This document shows, piece by piece, positions 22,416 to 34,599 of a stretch of 64,000 nt of DNA; position 1 is the stretch's first letter; each line of letters starts with the position of its first letter. The position numbers and the translations under genes are program-made. The DNA comes from Nymphaea colorata (Eukaryota > Streptophyta > Magnoliopsida > Nymphaeales > Nymphaeaceae): assembly GCF_008831285.2 (NCBI RefSeq), contig NC_045139.1, positions 20,130,412-20,194,411 on the forward strand, in the 5' to 3' direction. The notes beneath the pieces were generated by a model. It saw only the letters and a list, made by a program, of their open reading frames with translations, was not told the origin of the DNA and ran no database searches.

Positions 22416-23644
22416 TCTGATTTATATGTTTGATAAGATGTGAAGGTTGTGATTTGTTGCATATGTATTAGCATGGGCAATAATGCAATTGATTGAAATT
22501 GGAGGGTAGTTGTACTCGTATTGTATGACGACTAGCTATGACTGTTAATTTAATATGTAGATCTCGTATGGAGGCAATTGGAGGTGTGGATGCACTCGTG
22601 AAGTGTACCAACCTCATGAGCTGCTAGCCAGTCATTTTGTGAATGTGTAATTATAATGATAATAATGAAAGAATAAGAGATGAGAGGCCAGTGGGATGTG
22701 ACTATGTGTTTGGGAGACGTCCAGCTTTCGCCATTGGTTTCTCCTGTTTGGAGCGCAGGCGGTGCAAGGTGCCAGGGTTCTGTTGTGTGATGTGCTTGGA
22801 GCGTTGGGCTCCCGCCTTCCCAACCTGGGTGTCATAGGGAAGGCTAAGTATCTCTCCTTGGAATTCACACATCCATGGATGAGTGCTCTACTGCTGCAGT
22901 GGATGAATGCATCCATACTGTTCTGGGCCACCACGGGGGTTGTCTCTCGGCTATGGGCCGCCCGCGGCGTGCACGTGCCTGTGTTTGCACCTACAGGAAC
23001 TATCAATTCACTAAAGCTAATGAAAATGAATGTATGTGAATGAAATGTGTGTGAACGAATGTATGTGATTGATGGGCATGTGAATGCTATGACTAAAATG
23101 GAACGTTTAAGCATGTCTTGCATGTGATTGAGATTGTGTTACTGTGGCCTTTTCATGTCATGGTCTATGTTAAGGGTTTTCTTGGCAAATGATGTGCCTA
23201 TGCCCTGACACGACATGACGATAGATTGTTTGTATGATTGTTCTCAGATTTGAGCCCTACCTAAGAGGGTTTGCGAAGGCTAAGCCTTTAGTTGTTTCTT
23301 TTTTCAGGTTTTGGCGGACTCGGGGTAGCAGGTTGATCAGATCAGATGGCTTCACTCACATCCTACTGGGGAGGTTTTGGGTTTTTGGTAGTGACGGAAC
23401 GTCATGGTTTGGTCTCTTTGATGTCTTATTTTTGTTAGGCATCAAAGTTGTGGTTTGGGGCATTTTTGTCATACACTTAGATTTGATTTTGTGTGAATCA
23501 AGATTGTTATATGAATGAAAGTTCGCCCCATTGTTTGGAATGGCATAGCTCCATCTTTTAAATTGTTGTGTCGTCACACTTCAATGCTTTATGTTAGAAA
23601 AAAAATGTGTTTGAGAGTAAAAAAGGTTGGGGTGTGACATGCAT

Positions 23645-24251
23645 GCCATGACCGTTCATATGAGACAAATAGAAAATAATCAAAATATTGACTTTCCTCC
23701 ATATTCTCATTGTGGGAATCCACTAGAGATAGGACTTGTCTCATTGGTATGAGATATGACCGTTCCTACCACCTTTGACAAGGGTAATTAGATCAACGAC
23801 TAGATTAAGTGCTTGAGGTCCCAAGGTATAATTAAGCATCCTCAATTTTGAAATAGGAAGATTTTGGAAATCTATGTGGGCCATCAAACATTGGAGAGCA
23901 TGAATTGGAAATTATTGGATCAAGTAATATAATTCATAGTTTGTATCATCACAGACCTATGTAGGAGTTAAATTTTAGGTCTAATATGTAAGCACACAAA
24001 ACTAGATTCATTGCATAATCGAGATGGGGCTTCTCAATTTGGGATGTGTACCTAGGAATATTTTGATTCAAAATTCAAATCTGAATATTTACTAAGATTG
24101 ATCCAAAAATTCATTATTTGAACTAGATTTAGGCTTATTCTAATAGGGTATGAAATTCAAATCCTAACTGAGGGTTGATCTAATTCATAAATGAGTTTTT
24201 AATAAAAAAATCATTATCTAAATTCAAAATGAGGTCTGTGTTTGGATTATC
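23645..24251. other. Unassigned spacer right of the solo LTR
   Basis: AT-rich sequence without a recognisable gene. No similarity to other parts of the window was noticed before 24252. Confidence 0.3.
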
Positions 24252-25904
24252 TAAGCTGATTCCAAATTTGGCTAGGAATGGCTATATGTTCATTTGACCA
24301 TTCCTACGCCCATGCTTCATGGCACTTTTGCATGATTCATGTACCTCAAAATGGACAGCATTGAATCAAGAGATTACCAATCAAGGCAGGTGGGAATCCA
24401 CCTGAATTGAAAGCCCCATTGCTGTCCTAAAAAACAGTATGCTTGGTGTGCTTCCCCTTTATTTAGTTCCTAACATATGGCGATTTCAAACATAATCTTG
24501 CTGGAAAATGGTGAATAATCTATACAACTTTCCTCACATGGATGGTGAATCAAAATGACCAATGCATGTGGGTGGCTTTTCTATTATTCAATTTTAAAAC
24601 TGGGAATGATGTCAAGTTGGGTCGCTAGACAAAATGTACATGTTAAAAGTATGTGTGCATGCATTCCTACAATCCTTACATCCAATCCAAACCAAACTCT
24701 GTTTTGAAAACTAGAAAATAGCATTTTTCAAACTTAGTCTATCCCACAAATAAAAATCTGATTTCCAAAGAGTCTCTTTTGTGCAAAATCACCAAGAGAA
24801 GACCACAATAGCTTAGAAAAGAATGTGGTTCATTTGTCTACGTGATGGATGGTTTTAATGATGTATGCGAAGAGAGAGAGACAAGTGAAGCATGAATGGT
24901 ATTCTTACTCCATGAATGGGCAATGAATTGGCCTTCATAGTCTCACCAAACCAATTCCATCAAGAACTGGATCCACTCAAGCCATGAGTGTTGCCCATCT
25001 TGTGAATGGAAAGAGCAATCAAAACAAGCTTATCTAAATATATGCATTTCTGAAATTTTCAAAATTTCTATGATTTCAAAAATTAGCATATAACAAAACG
25101 CCTAATCTAGTTGGTACAAGGACTTTGGTTAAGTCGATGGCCACAAAAGAAATCCAATTTTACAAACTGTACTTTTAAAATCAAGCTATTTGTAACATCG
25201 AGCTATTTTCAAAACTAAAAACCCAAAATCATTCTTTCAAAATGTTTCACCCTAGAGGAACTTGCAAACGGGATTTTCCTATCCAAAGAGAGAATTTCTC
25301 AAGAGCTCATCCCTAAAAATTTCAAACATGGGGTTTTTGACCAAACAAACTCATTTTGCCTAAGCTCTAGCCAAAATGAGTTGGCATTTTATCAATACCT
25401 CACAACCTGTTGTGGAATTTTATGAATTTTTAAAACCAAGTTGTTCATAACCTAAGCTCATGGACCTTACCCCTAAAAGCTTTCTTGACATCAGGAATGG
25501 GCTTGGGGAATGTTCTACATTTCTCATCTCCAAGGTGAATTGAAGATGAGAAGTCATATTTAGACAAGAACTTGGGTACTTCACTTATTTTGATGAGAAA
25601 ACACAAAATTTCCAAAATGACAACAAGGCTAAAATATTCAAAAAGCAATTCCATGATTGGATTTTCCTTAAAATGAAAGGGAAATAAACTTTCAGCCCAA
25701 AATCTACTCAAAATCAAGCAAATTTTCATGACCTTGACCAAAACTTTCAAACCCAAATTCTAATTTTCCAAAATCAAGAAAATTCCCCTAAAACTAGACT
25801 TGGACCCCCAATTTCCAAATTTCAAACTTCATTCCGGGATCAAAACCAACAAAATAAAATCAAGTTTCTCAAAACTTTCAAAACACCAATATTTCCAAAA
25901 TTAG
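24252..25904 (+). repeat. Left copy of the long direct repeat, first part
   Basis: Similar over its length to 46338-48150. It ends ccaaaattag, where the nested gypsy LTR begins; the match to the right copy resumes at 41685. No genes. Frames here are short and biased by repeated Lys-, Asn- and Phe-rich AT sequence. Confidence 0.75.
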
Positions 25905-27011
25905 TATTATCACCCCGAATTTTTCTAAAAGGACTGTATTCCATTTTCACTCAAAAAAAATTCTCAGTTATTTCATTTGGATTTAAGCCCAATCCTAGAC
26001 CCAAAACAAATTCACGACTATTCGATCCAAAATGCATCTCATCCCATGTTCGAGCCCAAATGCAAAATTCACATTCAAAACCCAACTTTAGACGTGACAT
26101 TCAAATCCAAAATTCCAACTCTTGGATCTGAATTATATCGAAACCCAATTTTAGATCCAAATCAAGAATTTCAAACTAAAAATCCAAATCTGAGATCAAA
26201 ACAACAAAATTTGATGCTATGGAAGCCACACGGGCAAGCATGAACGTTTCATTTGTTTTTTGTTTCGTTCTTGCATCAAGGTGCATTTTTGAGCTTAAAC
26301 CACTCACTAGAATGCGTCGGGCGACTAATTGAACCCAATCTGGATCCAAAGCGAGCCCAATAGCACTCACGACGGAGTTGGCCCCGCTTATAAAGAAAAC
26401 CATTTATATCCCTTTTAAACACACATTTAAAAAATACGATTTTATGCTTTTTTTACGATTGGCCCCCTTGGAGGTTAGGGAGGTGAAATCCACCCCTTAT
26501 TAGTCCAAACGAGACAATAAGGGGGGCATTTTCCCCCCTCATTTGAACCTAACGCGATAGGGCCGCACCTACGCTCTGGCGAGGATGATTGCTATCACGT
26601 GATCGCATTGGGGCACACAATCACACAGTCGTGCATTGCATGCAGTAGCGTGTCGCACGCTGACGCGTGAGGCGCAATAGCACCTGGGACGCTGCCACGT
26701 GACAGCGTTCCCCAGGTATGGGCCAATCCTGGCAGCGCGAGTGTGCAAACGGGCTGAGCAAGGGCCTGCCCACTACGTAGGCCCCATTTTCAGCTAAAAA
26801 CCACCCAGTGGGGGTGGTTTTGGGCCTGTTGGGTGTGCATTAGCCCTGGTCACACCCCAAAGGAGTATTTACAAGGCTAATGGTCACCCTCATTAGGTGA
26901 AAACCTATTTTAAAAAAAAAATAAAAATCATTCAAAAATACTTGAAATTTGCATGAAAATATTGATAAATTCAACAAAATTCAAATTTTGAGTTTTGGCT
27001 TCAAAACTCTC

Positions 27012-27019
27012 TATAAATA
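27012..27019 (+). promoter_or_regulatory. TATA box of the Tat-type 5' LTR
   Basis: The sequence ctataaatacc is conserved at the same place in the LTR starting at 60648 (61548-61555), just before the shared phrase cttcatgcatgagctacccc-like sequence (ggcatgagctacccc). In the 3' LTR of this element the equivalent site (about 39130-39150) is lost. Confidence 0.65.
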
Positions 27020-28253
27020 CCTTTACATTCTTCTCTCTTGGGCATGAGCTACCCCTTTGGGGACCTCTATTGCTTTCACTATAAGATTTAGAGTTTTCCT
27101 TACCTCTCTTTCTTTATTTCTCTCTTATTCTCCTCATCTTCTTATCTGACCTTGGGATCAAGCTTCTCTAAGTTCCAACTCGAAGATCTCTTTAAGAAAT
27201 ACCTTCATCATCTTGAAGGTTCACCCAAGGCAACTCTAGGATCATCCGAGGAAGGAGACTCGTTCCTAAAATCATCTATATTACAGGTATGTAGTACTCC
27301 TGATATTTTCATTTATTTTCATTTCCTTCTGCCACCTCCCTATGGCCATGCAAGAAAGCTCTATAGATTTCCTATTTGGAGACGAGAACTACTCTTAAGT
27401 GCATTGGAAGCATGAGCAAAACAAAATAAATTCTATTTCTTCATTTATTTTCAAAAATATTCTTGTTATATTGTTTTATTCATTGTTTGTGTTTGAGATG
27501 ATGTTCATACATGATAGATTAATTTTTCTTATGAGCAAATGCACAGTGAGAATGAGTACTTGGGTTGAGATTTCTTCATTATTAAGTTGATTTTTGAGGT
27601 TGAGATTTGTCTAACTTGGGAAAAACCCTTCAGAATATGCACATGTTAAAATTCACCTTCATGACATTCCCAAGTTTAGCTTCTCTCTTAATCACTTGAT
27701 TAGGGACCCCAATGACTGCTTACTTACGTTGCTCTTCATTTCATGTGTGTTTGTTTTTCTTTCATATCCAATGGTAGGATAAATGGATTTCCTTGTAATA
27801 AATATGGTTTTATACTCATGTACAAAAATATTTAGAACTATGTTTTCTAATTTTTTTTAAAAGCAAAACCCTCTTTAATGAGACCTTAGAGACTTAGCCT
27901 AGGCTCTTGCATGAGCCCAGGTTCTTCTCCGACCTACATAGAAAAAAATCAAAATCAGACATTTTTATGTTATTTCTTGATTTCAACTTTCATGAAGGTA
28001 TATGTGTATATACATGTGGTATACGTATACGCGCACATGACTATCTCTTTTTATGAGTTAACATATTCTTTTATGAATTCTCATATACGTATACATATAA
28101 TGAATATTCATGTGATCCACTTTCTCTATCTCTCTCTCTAAAATTTTTCTCTTTCTAAATTCTCTCTCTCTAAAATCTTCATTTCCCTCTCCATTCAAGT
28201 TAATACTTCCTTTCCACAAGCTTTGATATGCATATGTATATACATATGTGTGT

Positions 28254-28277
28254 GTGTATATATATATATATATATGT

Positions 28278-28370
<93 letters not shown>
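28254..28370. repeat. (TA)n microsatellite in the 5' LTR
   Basis: More than 40 TA units, with short TG and CA interruptions at the left. The 3' LTR has a run at the homologous place (40276-40406). Tyr-Ile frames across it are artefacts. Confidence 0.95.
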
Positions 28371-28372
<2 letters not shown>

Positions 28373-29245
28373 TAAAGGAATACATATATCTCTTTCTTTT
28401 TAAACCTTTTATTTTGTGATATTCAAAATCTCTTTCTCTTATTCCTCTCATATTAAAGTCTTTCTTCTTTTCCATTCTTTAGAATATTTTTCTTCCAAGA
28501 TCTAAGGTTTTAATTTCTCATTTGTTGACTTCACCAAGACCAAAACTCAAGCAATGACCTAATATTGGAATCATGCTTGATGGTCTACAACCTCATTCAG
28601 TTTTTAAAAGTTTTTTCCTTTTTCATGAAATATTTATGATAATTATATAAATAAAGAATAAGAAACTTAGATGTATGTAATGGTAGGAATTCTTTTAGAT
28701 GAATGTTATGGAGAAATGAGTGATTTACTTATAATCGTGTAAGGACAATGCATTCATGCATTTACTTTCACTTGTGAAAGTCATGAATGATCACAAGCAC
28801 TTCTCTAAAATAACTTAAGCAAGATAAGATGGAGTTCTAGCTAGGTAGTAACCGAATTAGAGAAAAGTCTCAAACCTACTTAGTATCTTAAGATCACTAA
28901 ATCGACTTCAAAAGTGATCTTTAATGGTTTCCAAATGATATTTGTAATGATTTCTCAAACCGAAGTGTTTTATATTCTTAAGTGATTCTTTAATACTTTT
29001 TCAAAATTTTGAAACAACAAATTTTCAATATTTTCTCAAGCACCACACCTCATTTAGAATGAAAAGATGTTCAAGTAAAAATGAAATGCATCAAGAATAA
29101 GCATAGCCCTTGGATTGGTTACACCCGGTAAAGGCGTCGGGAACGGTAAATCATCGTACCGATATGTGAATCCCTTTCTCTCTCATTTCAAAATAAAACC
29201 TCCTTTTTCTGAAGCACTACAAAAACAAAATTATTTTAAGGGACA

Positions 29246-30480
29246 TTTGGCTATGATTATCATTGATGCATTTTCACTAACTTGAACATCTTCCATATTG
29301 GCGATAATGAAACTATGTCCCTTTCTTTGGCATTGATCCCATCTGCATTTCATTATATTACTTGGTGATTCTGTTTGCTTTCTTATATATAAGACTAATT
29401 GAGGAGGATCAATCATGTTCACCTAGATCTAGGATCAAATACGACCCTCCTCAATTTAAGGCCAGATTGAAAACAATGTTTGCTTTTCTACTTATTTTAA
29501 TCATCTTATGAAAGATTGCATTAGAGAACCGATTTTTCATGTTCGCTCATATTTCAAAAACTTTTCATACCTATTTATCCTGGTCATCATGTTGTCGGGC
29601 TTGGTCTTAGGTGGTAGCACAAGGCTTAGCCTTACAATTGGACCTCACATTGGGTAGGAAAGCCCTTCATTAGTACCATGAGTGGTAACTTGTGGTATAT
29701 TGACGGGTGTCCAAGAAGAAATAGATAAACATTACCCTTAGTTGCTTAAGGAAAGATTTATGCTAGTACTAAGCCATTTGGCTAAAATATACAAGCATAA
29801 TTTAACATTAGATTATCGTGACACAAAATTATTTCAATTAGGCCCCTATACCCATTTTTCTCCAAATTCTTTCACATGATAGAAGTATACATTATGTTGG
29901 ATATGCACAAAACCTTATATAATGATGTACAACTTCATTTCATCCTTGTCAACTTTGTCAATCTTTCCCACTAATTTAATCTCTAACTTTTAGAGTCATC
30001 ACTCAAGATGTATTATTTTCAACGTGGTGTCACCTTCCCTTATGATCACATCCTCTTCGAGGAAGGACCCGAATAGTCTACTTATAATTCCCTTGAGTCT
30101 AGACCCTTGCCTCTCGAATGGTATTGGTCTTCACATCCCACCTTCTCTCGAATGTTTTCTTCTTACTTTTAAGAATGCGGGTAGAGACAGTGGTAGACAA
30201 AGGAATGCAATTAGTGGATTGTAATTTAGTGCATGCAATTGTTGAATGGTGGATCCCAAGAACCTCATCTTTTTGGTTTTCATAGGGAGAAATGACAGTA
30301 TTATTAGATAAATTTACTGAAATACTAGACCTCCCAACCCCAACTTGTGATCCAAATGACCCATTGGAGAAATAATTTCTCATGAACTCAACTAAGGTTA
30401 ATGCAAATGACCTTATAGTTCACTTTGCTGGATGAAGAACTTCGCCCTTAGTAGAAAACTATGAGAGTCAAAGCATCAAC
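29246..30480 (+). other. Leader region of the Tat-type element
   Basis: About 1.2 kb between the 5' LTR and ORF1. No coding sequence recognised on either strand. This is expected to be the untranslated leader with packaging signals, which cannot be identified from sequence alone. Confidence 0.5.
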
Positions 30481-31250
30481 CTAAAAAATCTATATTGAGA
30501 ATTTGGAGCCTATTTTGAACCTCTCACCTTATCTCGAAAATCCATAGGAAGAATTATACATTGTATGATGCTTTGCATAGTGGGAGTGAACCTTTTCACC
30601 AACGGAACCGTGCTTCTAGATGTTCGTATCGCCCAACTTTTAAAAATATGGGGACATAACAGGACCCGACACTTTTCAGTAGCAATGACAGCCTTGGCTT
30701 TTCTTTACCGAGGACTCACCCACTTCACTATTGGAGACACTGACTTCATACAAGGATGCACATATGCTTTACAATGGTGGTTCGTTAAGCATGCAGGACC
30801 CCAAGTCAGTTTATTCAGAAACAATGATGGAGCTTTGACCGTCTTAGAACAATACCACCGTTTGATTGAGCAGTTAGATAAAGAAGAGATCATTTAGGAT
30901 TATCATGATCGTTCTCAGAATCCACCTAGATACACTCACCATTACCATTGTCATACACACTATTGAACCCCTATTTTATAGTTGATTATTGTATTGATAA
31001 ATGTATGAGACAATTCTCTTAGAGAGAGAAGATGGTTTATGTGCCTACACAAATCGGAGCTATTTCTAAATTTGACATCAACTTTCATCAGTGGGTGCCA
31101 TTGTTCACAGTAGCTCGACAGGAGTGGAAGACATAGATATCATACGCTTGTTTCATAGGCTTAGTGGTAAAGAAAGAATATGTCGAGTGGTGGGATGCCA
31201 ACCAACAACCATCCATCCTCCCTTAAAAGTTCCTATTATCAACTTTGTAT
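30480..31250 (+). pseudogene. Extra ORF1 of the Tat-type element (DUF7745 / mobile-domain-like)
   Basis: The longest open part is 30565-30897 (110 codons), with MLCIVGVNLF, a Leu/Ile-rich stretch, ATALAFLYRGL-like sequence and CTYALQWWFVKH. After the stop, the downstream frame reads FHQWVPLFTVARQEWKT, FIGL and KEYVEWWDAN. In plant Tat-type elements a domain of this kind (DUF7745, related to the plant mobile domain) often sits upstream of gag; its function in the element is unknown. The family name is my judgement from pattern, not from a search. Confidence 0.5.
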
Positions 31251-31472
31251 ACTTTATTTGATCATCAATTGTTATCATCTTTGTTAACGTTTTCTTTGGA
31301 TGTAATTTTTGAACTCTTAATGCAATATGAACTTCCATTTTATCATCATTTCCTTCTAATGAAATTTTATTTTCCCTGTCTCATAAGGTGATTACTTGAA
31401 GCCAATAGGATAGTTGAAGCAAGATCACAAGCTGAGCAGGCTCCTCAAAACAAGGCTTCATCTTCTGATCCT

Positions 31473-31976
31473 ATGGCAGAAACACTTGGCTTCCCACGAA
31501 TTGAATCAAAAGACTATCATATGTTCCGGTTGTTTATGGAGAAATTCTTGAAGGAACGAGAAGAACAAAAGGCTCTGATGGTTATTCCAAAACTAGCAAC
31601 TGAAAAGCCCACCAAACAAAAAAGAAACAAGAAAAACAACAAGCCTTCTCCTATGGATCGGGATGAAAACCATTTAGATTTAGACTCAACAACTAGTGAG
31701 GAGGAAAATCCTGAATTGCTTATGCTCAAAGAGAAAAAGACAACAAAGAAAAGCAAGAAAGGAAAAGAAATTATAGAGGAAAGCAGTTCACGTAGCTCCA
31801 TAACGAGCGAAAGTTTAGAGGAGAAGCCAAAAAGGAATAGAAAGTCTGCCAAGAAAAGCAAAAGGGCAAAGAAGTATGCCTTGAGCGGTAGCTCAGACAG
31901 CGACAGTTCTAGAGAGAATGCAAAAGAAATCAAGGATAAGAAGAAAAAGACAAAACCAGAATACAAAATCAATTGA
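31473..31976 (+). pseudogene. Gag N-terminal charged region, 167 open codons
   Basis: A complete open frame starting MAETLGFPRI, with a short hydrophobic-charged head (FRLFMEKFLKEREEQKAL), then a Lys/Glu/Ser-rich low-complexity part (for example EKKTTKKSKKGKE and SGSSDSDSSRE). A TGA at 31974-31976 ends it; the next frame continues in a related charged style (DDESSTKHKFYEMEKR), so the stop looks like a frameshift. It would be the N-terminal, probably RNA-binding or nuclear-localised, part of Gag (inference). There is a long antisense frame on the other strand, which is a shadow. Confidence 0.6.
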
Positions 31977-32940
31977 TGACGAAAGTTCAACTAAACACAA
32001 GTTTTACGAAATGGAGAAAAGAACGAGTAACCTTGAACTTAGGGGGAAGGAAAACGCTCATACTCATGCGAGGATTACTACCTCGGCAAGAAGATGAAGA
32101 CGTGAAGGGCTTGCCCAAGGAGTTCGTCAAGTATGATGGAGCCACCTGCCCACATGTTCATCTATCGACATTCATCAATGATTGCTACAAGATCCAGGCG
32201 AATAACCGAGCTTGTTTCGCTACTTTTCAAGAAGTCTTGAAGGCATTGCAGTGCAATAGTATTAAGAAATTGTTAACCCAGTTGAACTGAAGGAATTTGA
32301 TAGACTGGTTAACATGTTTGTGGAAAGATTTGAACAAAATGTTCTCATGGCTCTAACTCATAGCACTATTTGCAGCCTCTATCAAAAACAAGGAGAAAAG
32401 GCTCGATAATTTATCTAAAAATGGCACATTCAATGTAACAAGATGAATGAGCCTATTTCTAAAAGACAAGCTCTGTCACTTGTCAGGAAAATTCTCTCCC
32501 AACCCTTGAAAGATCTCATCTGCAATTCTCCAATCAATGCCTTTGCCAAGTTGATTGAACAAGCAGATTCAATAGAAGAAGGAATTGAACAAGGAGATTT
32601 CGATGGAATCATTGTGTCCAAGTATAATGAAGAGGTTAAGGAAGGAGGAAAGAGACAGTTGCCCACACACTTCATAGCAAATGCCGACACTCGAAAGGAC
32701 AATGGCAGTAGTTATAAGCATGAAAGAGACAAACCACAAGAAGAACACACAACTGTCCAAAGGAAATGAAGAAAGGAAGAACAAACACCCAGGCTGGAGT
32801 TATGACCGGAAGTTCACTCATCTCAGTCAATTTCGTGAGAAGATCCTAGAATACCTCCTCGCCAAAGGAATTGTCGTCTTGTCAAAAATTTCAGAAACTT
32901 TGAAAATGATAGGAGGTAATAAAAGAAAAACTATGTAAGT
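31977..32940 (+). pseudogene. Gag core (retrotransposon gag domain), broken
   Basis: LPKEFVKYDGATCPHVHLSTF (about 32112-32180) is the start of the gypsy gag domain. It continues with LVNMFVERFEQNVLMAL and SLYQKQGEKAR, then stops at about 32407-32420. The frame at 32443-32769 holds LSQPLKDLICNSPINAFAKL and ADSIEEGIEQGDFDG, the usual gag end. This protein builds the particle. Two or more frameshifts and stops interrupt it. Confidence 0.82.
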
Positions 32941-33092
32941 TTCATCATGCTCCTGGTCATGATACTGAGGATTGTTTTATCATCAAAAACATTATCCAAG
33001 TTTTCATCAACAAGGATCTCAAGGTTGATGATGATAACATCCTTGAGGTATTAAGGACTCCATTTCTTGATCATGGGAAGGTAGTAGTAGTC

Positions 33093-34049
33093 ATGATCTC
33101 CTCAAGCACTCTACTCCTATATCATCCACATGAGCACATCCGACTTTGTGATGCAGATAATTCATGCCAAGTTATGGTGACTAATCAAGGTAAGAAACCT
33201 CTAGATTTTATTGGTATGATGAACAGCAAGGTAGAAGGTTCGTCCAAAAAATTTGCCATAATTCCAAAGACTTTTCTCTTACAAGGCGGCGATGATGAGT
33301 TATTAGATGACTCCTCAAACAAGGATCCATGCTACTTGGATGATGTCATCTCCTTGAAAGAACATATGATTGAGGAAGATTGCATTCAAGCCTCTAAGGA
33401 CCAGTCTCTTACTTTCGCAAAAAAAGGTCTTTCAAAATGGAGATATTACCATGAAGATGCTTTTTATATCGTCGTCCAAGTTCATAAGATGATGGTGCCA
33501 CATGTATTGATCAATGGAGAAAGTGGCGTAAATATTTATCCTAATCTCAAGACCAAAACTTTAGGCTTTTGTGAAGACAAATAACGACATGATGATACCA
33601 ATATCTATGGGTACGATGGTCGAAGCATGAATAGCAAAAGTTCCTTCATCATGGACGTAATTATCGAATGCACTAGTCACTGTATTGTATTCCATGTGGT
33701 GGATGCACCACCATCATATAACTTGATCTTGGGACGGTCTTGTCATGAAGTACAATGTATCTCATCCACTCTTCATCAATGCCTGAAAAGGAATTTTAGC
33801 CCATTGGTCATCACTGTACACCTTGAAGACCCGGTCAAGAGGTTGGTACAAGCAATGCTCCCTAGGCCAATTGATATAGTGGATGTACCCAATATAAGAA
33901 CAACAAAGGAAAAACCTTTGGAATTATGGATGCAGAGCATGGGGATAGGCGAATCATCTGTAAGTGCCTATGTTGTTTCAAGGAGTCATCCAAGTTATCA
34001 AAAACATCTCTTGTATGCTCATTTTATGAAAGACCTTAAGGGATTTTAG
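33093..34049 (+). pseudogene. Gypsy aspartic protease with altered active site
   Basis: The frame is open from 33093 to an in-frame TAA at 33582-33584, then continues in the same frame to 34049. The active-site segment reads VPHVLINGESGVNIYP (about 33498-33545), where plant Tat proteases usually have V-L-I-D-x-G-S; the catalytic Asp is Asn here. APPSYNLILGRSCHE (about 33700-33745) is the conserved flap/end region of the family, followed by the LHQCLK motif. Without the Asp it could not cleave Gag-Pol. Confidence 0.8.
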
Positions 34050-34599
34050 CTACTTTTGAATGGTGGCTATCGTCCGTTCACTGACCTTGGAAAAAATGAA
34101 GATAACATCTTGCAATGCATTTGTATCCCCTTTCAGATGAACACCAGAGGATTTGGATACCCTAAAGAAATTTGAAGAAGATCTTGTTGGCTGATAGTAT
34201 TCGCCTTTGTTTTCAAATCCTTCCATGAATTTTGTACTTGTCTAGTCTCATGAGAGGAGCTCCTCTATGAACTAAGAACTTTCTATATACAATGCAAGTA
34301 ATCTCTTATTATGATTATCAATTTTAATTTTATTTAATTTTCCTTTATCCTCCTCTTTACAGGTAGTCAGAACTCAACATGTCTCAGTTTCTTTTTTTCC
34401 TTGAAAATCTCCATAGAAAGCATTTGTCAAACAGGCAATTTGGTGGTACAAAACCTACGACAATACTCGAGTCAGAATTACCAAAATTCACTCAAATTCA
34501 AAAACAAAAATATCCCACGTTCTTAGTTAATTATCCAATTGAACAAATTAACATTGGAACCAGTGAGAATCTTAAGATCCTTTAAATTGGCACCAGTTT

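Larger units (their letters stand above)
20496..23639 (+). mobile_element. Solo LTR of a large gypsy family (3.1 kb) with TGCAT target duplications
   Basis: It starts TGTAACGTTCGGCATTTTCAG and ends GGTTGGGGTGTGACA, end signatures that I associate with long gypsy LTRs of the Tekay/Del type. The five bases before it (20491-20495) and after it (23640-23644) are both TGCAT, a perfect target-site duplication. There is no gag or pol inside. The simplest reading is LTR-LTR recombination that removed the internal region. The lineage is a judgement from the ends only. Confidence 0.85.
25905..29245 (+). repeat. 5' LTR of the Tat-type element (3.3 kb)
   Basis: It starts TATTATCACCCC (TG changed to TA; the 3' LTR has TGTTATCACCCC) and ends about AAGGGACA. 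It includes a GC-rich block (26560-26760), a TATA box tataaata at 27012-27019 about 30 bases before a probable transcript start, a long TA run and pyrimidine-rich stretches. The sequence after its end, tttggct, resembles the start of gypsy primer sites (tttggc), but the rest does not match, so the primer site is decayed. Confidence 0.88.

Noticed and set aside
22632-23123. 163-codon minus-strand frame
   Set aside because: It lies wholly within the solo LTR, has no motif, and overlaps competing frames on the other strand.
28200-28475. Frames of repeated Tyr-Ile (also at 10140-10412, 40187-40543 and 57687-57992)
   Set aside because: They are translations of (TA)n microsatellites; the composition is the repeat and there is no conserved domain.
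31517-31990. 157-codon minus-strand frame rich in Leu, Phe and Ser
   Set aside because: Antisense shadow of the Lys/Glu/Ser-rich gag arm (AAG and GAA read backwards give Leu, Phe and Ser).
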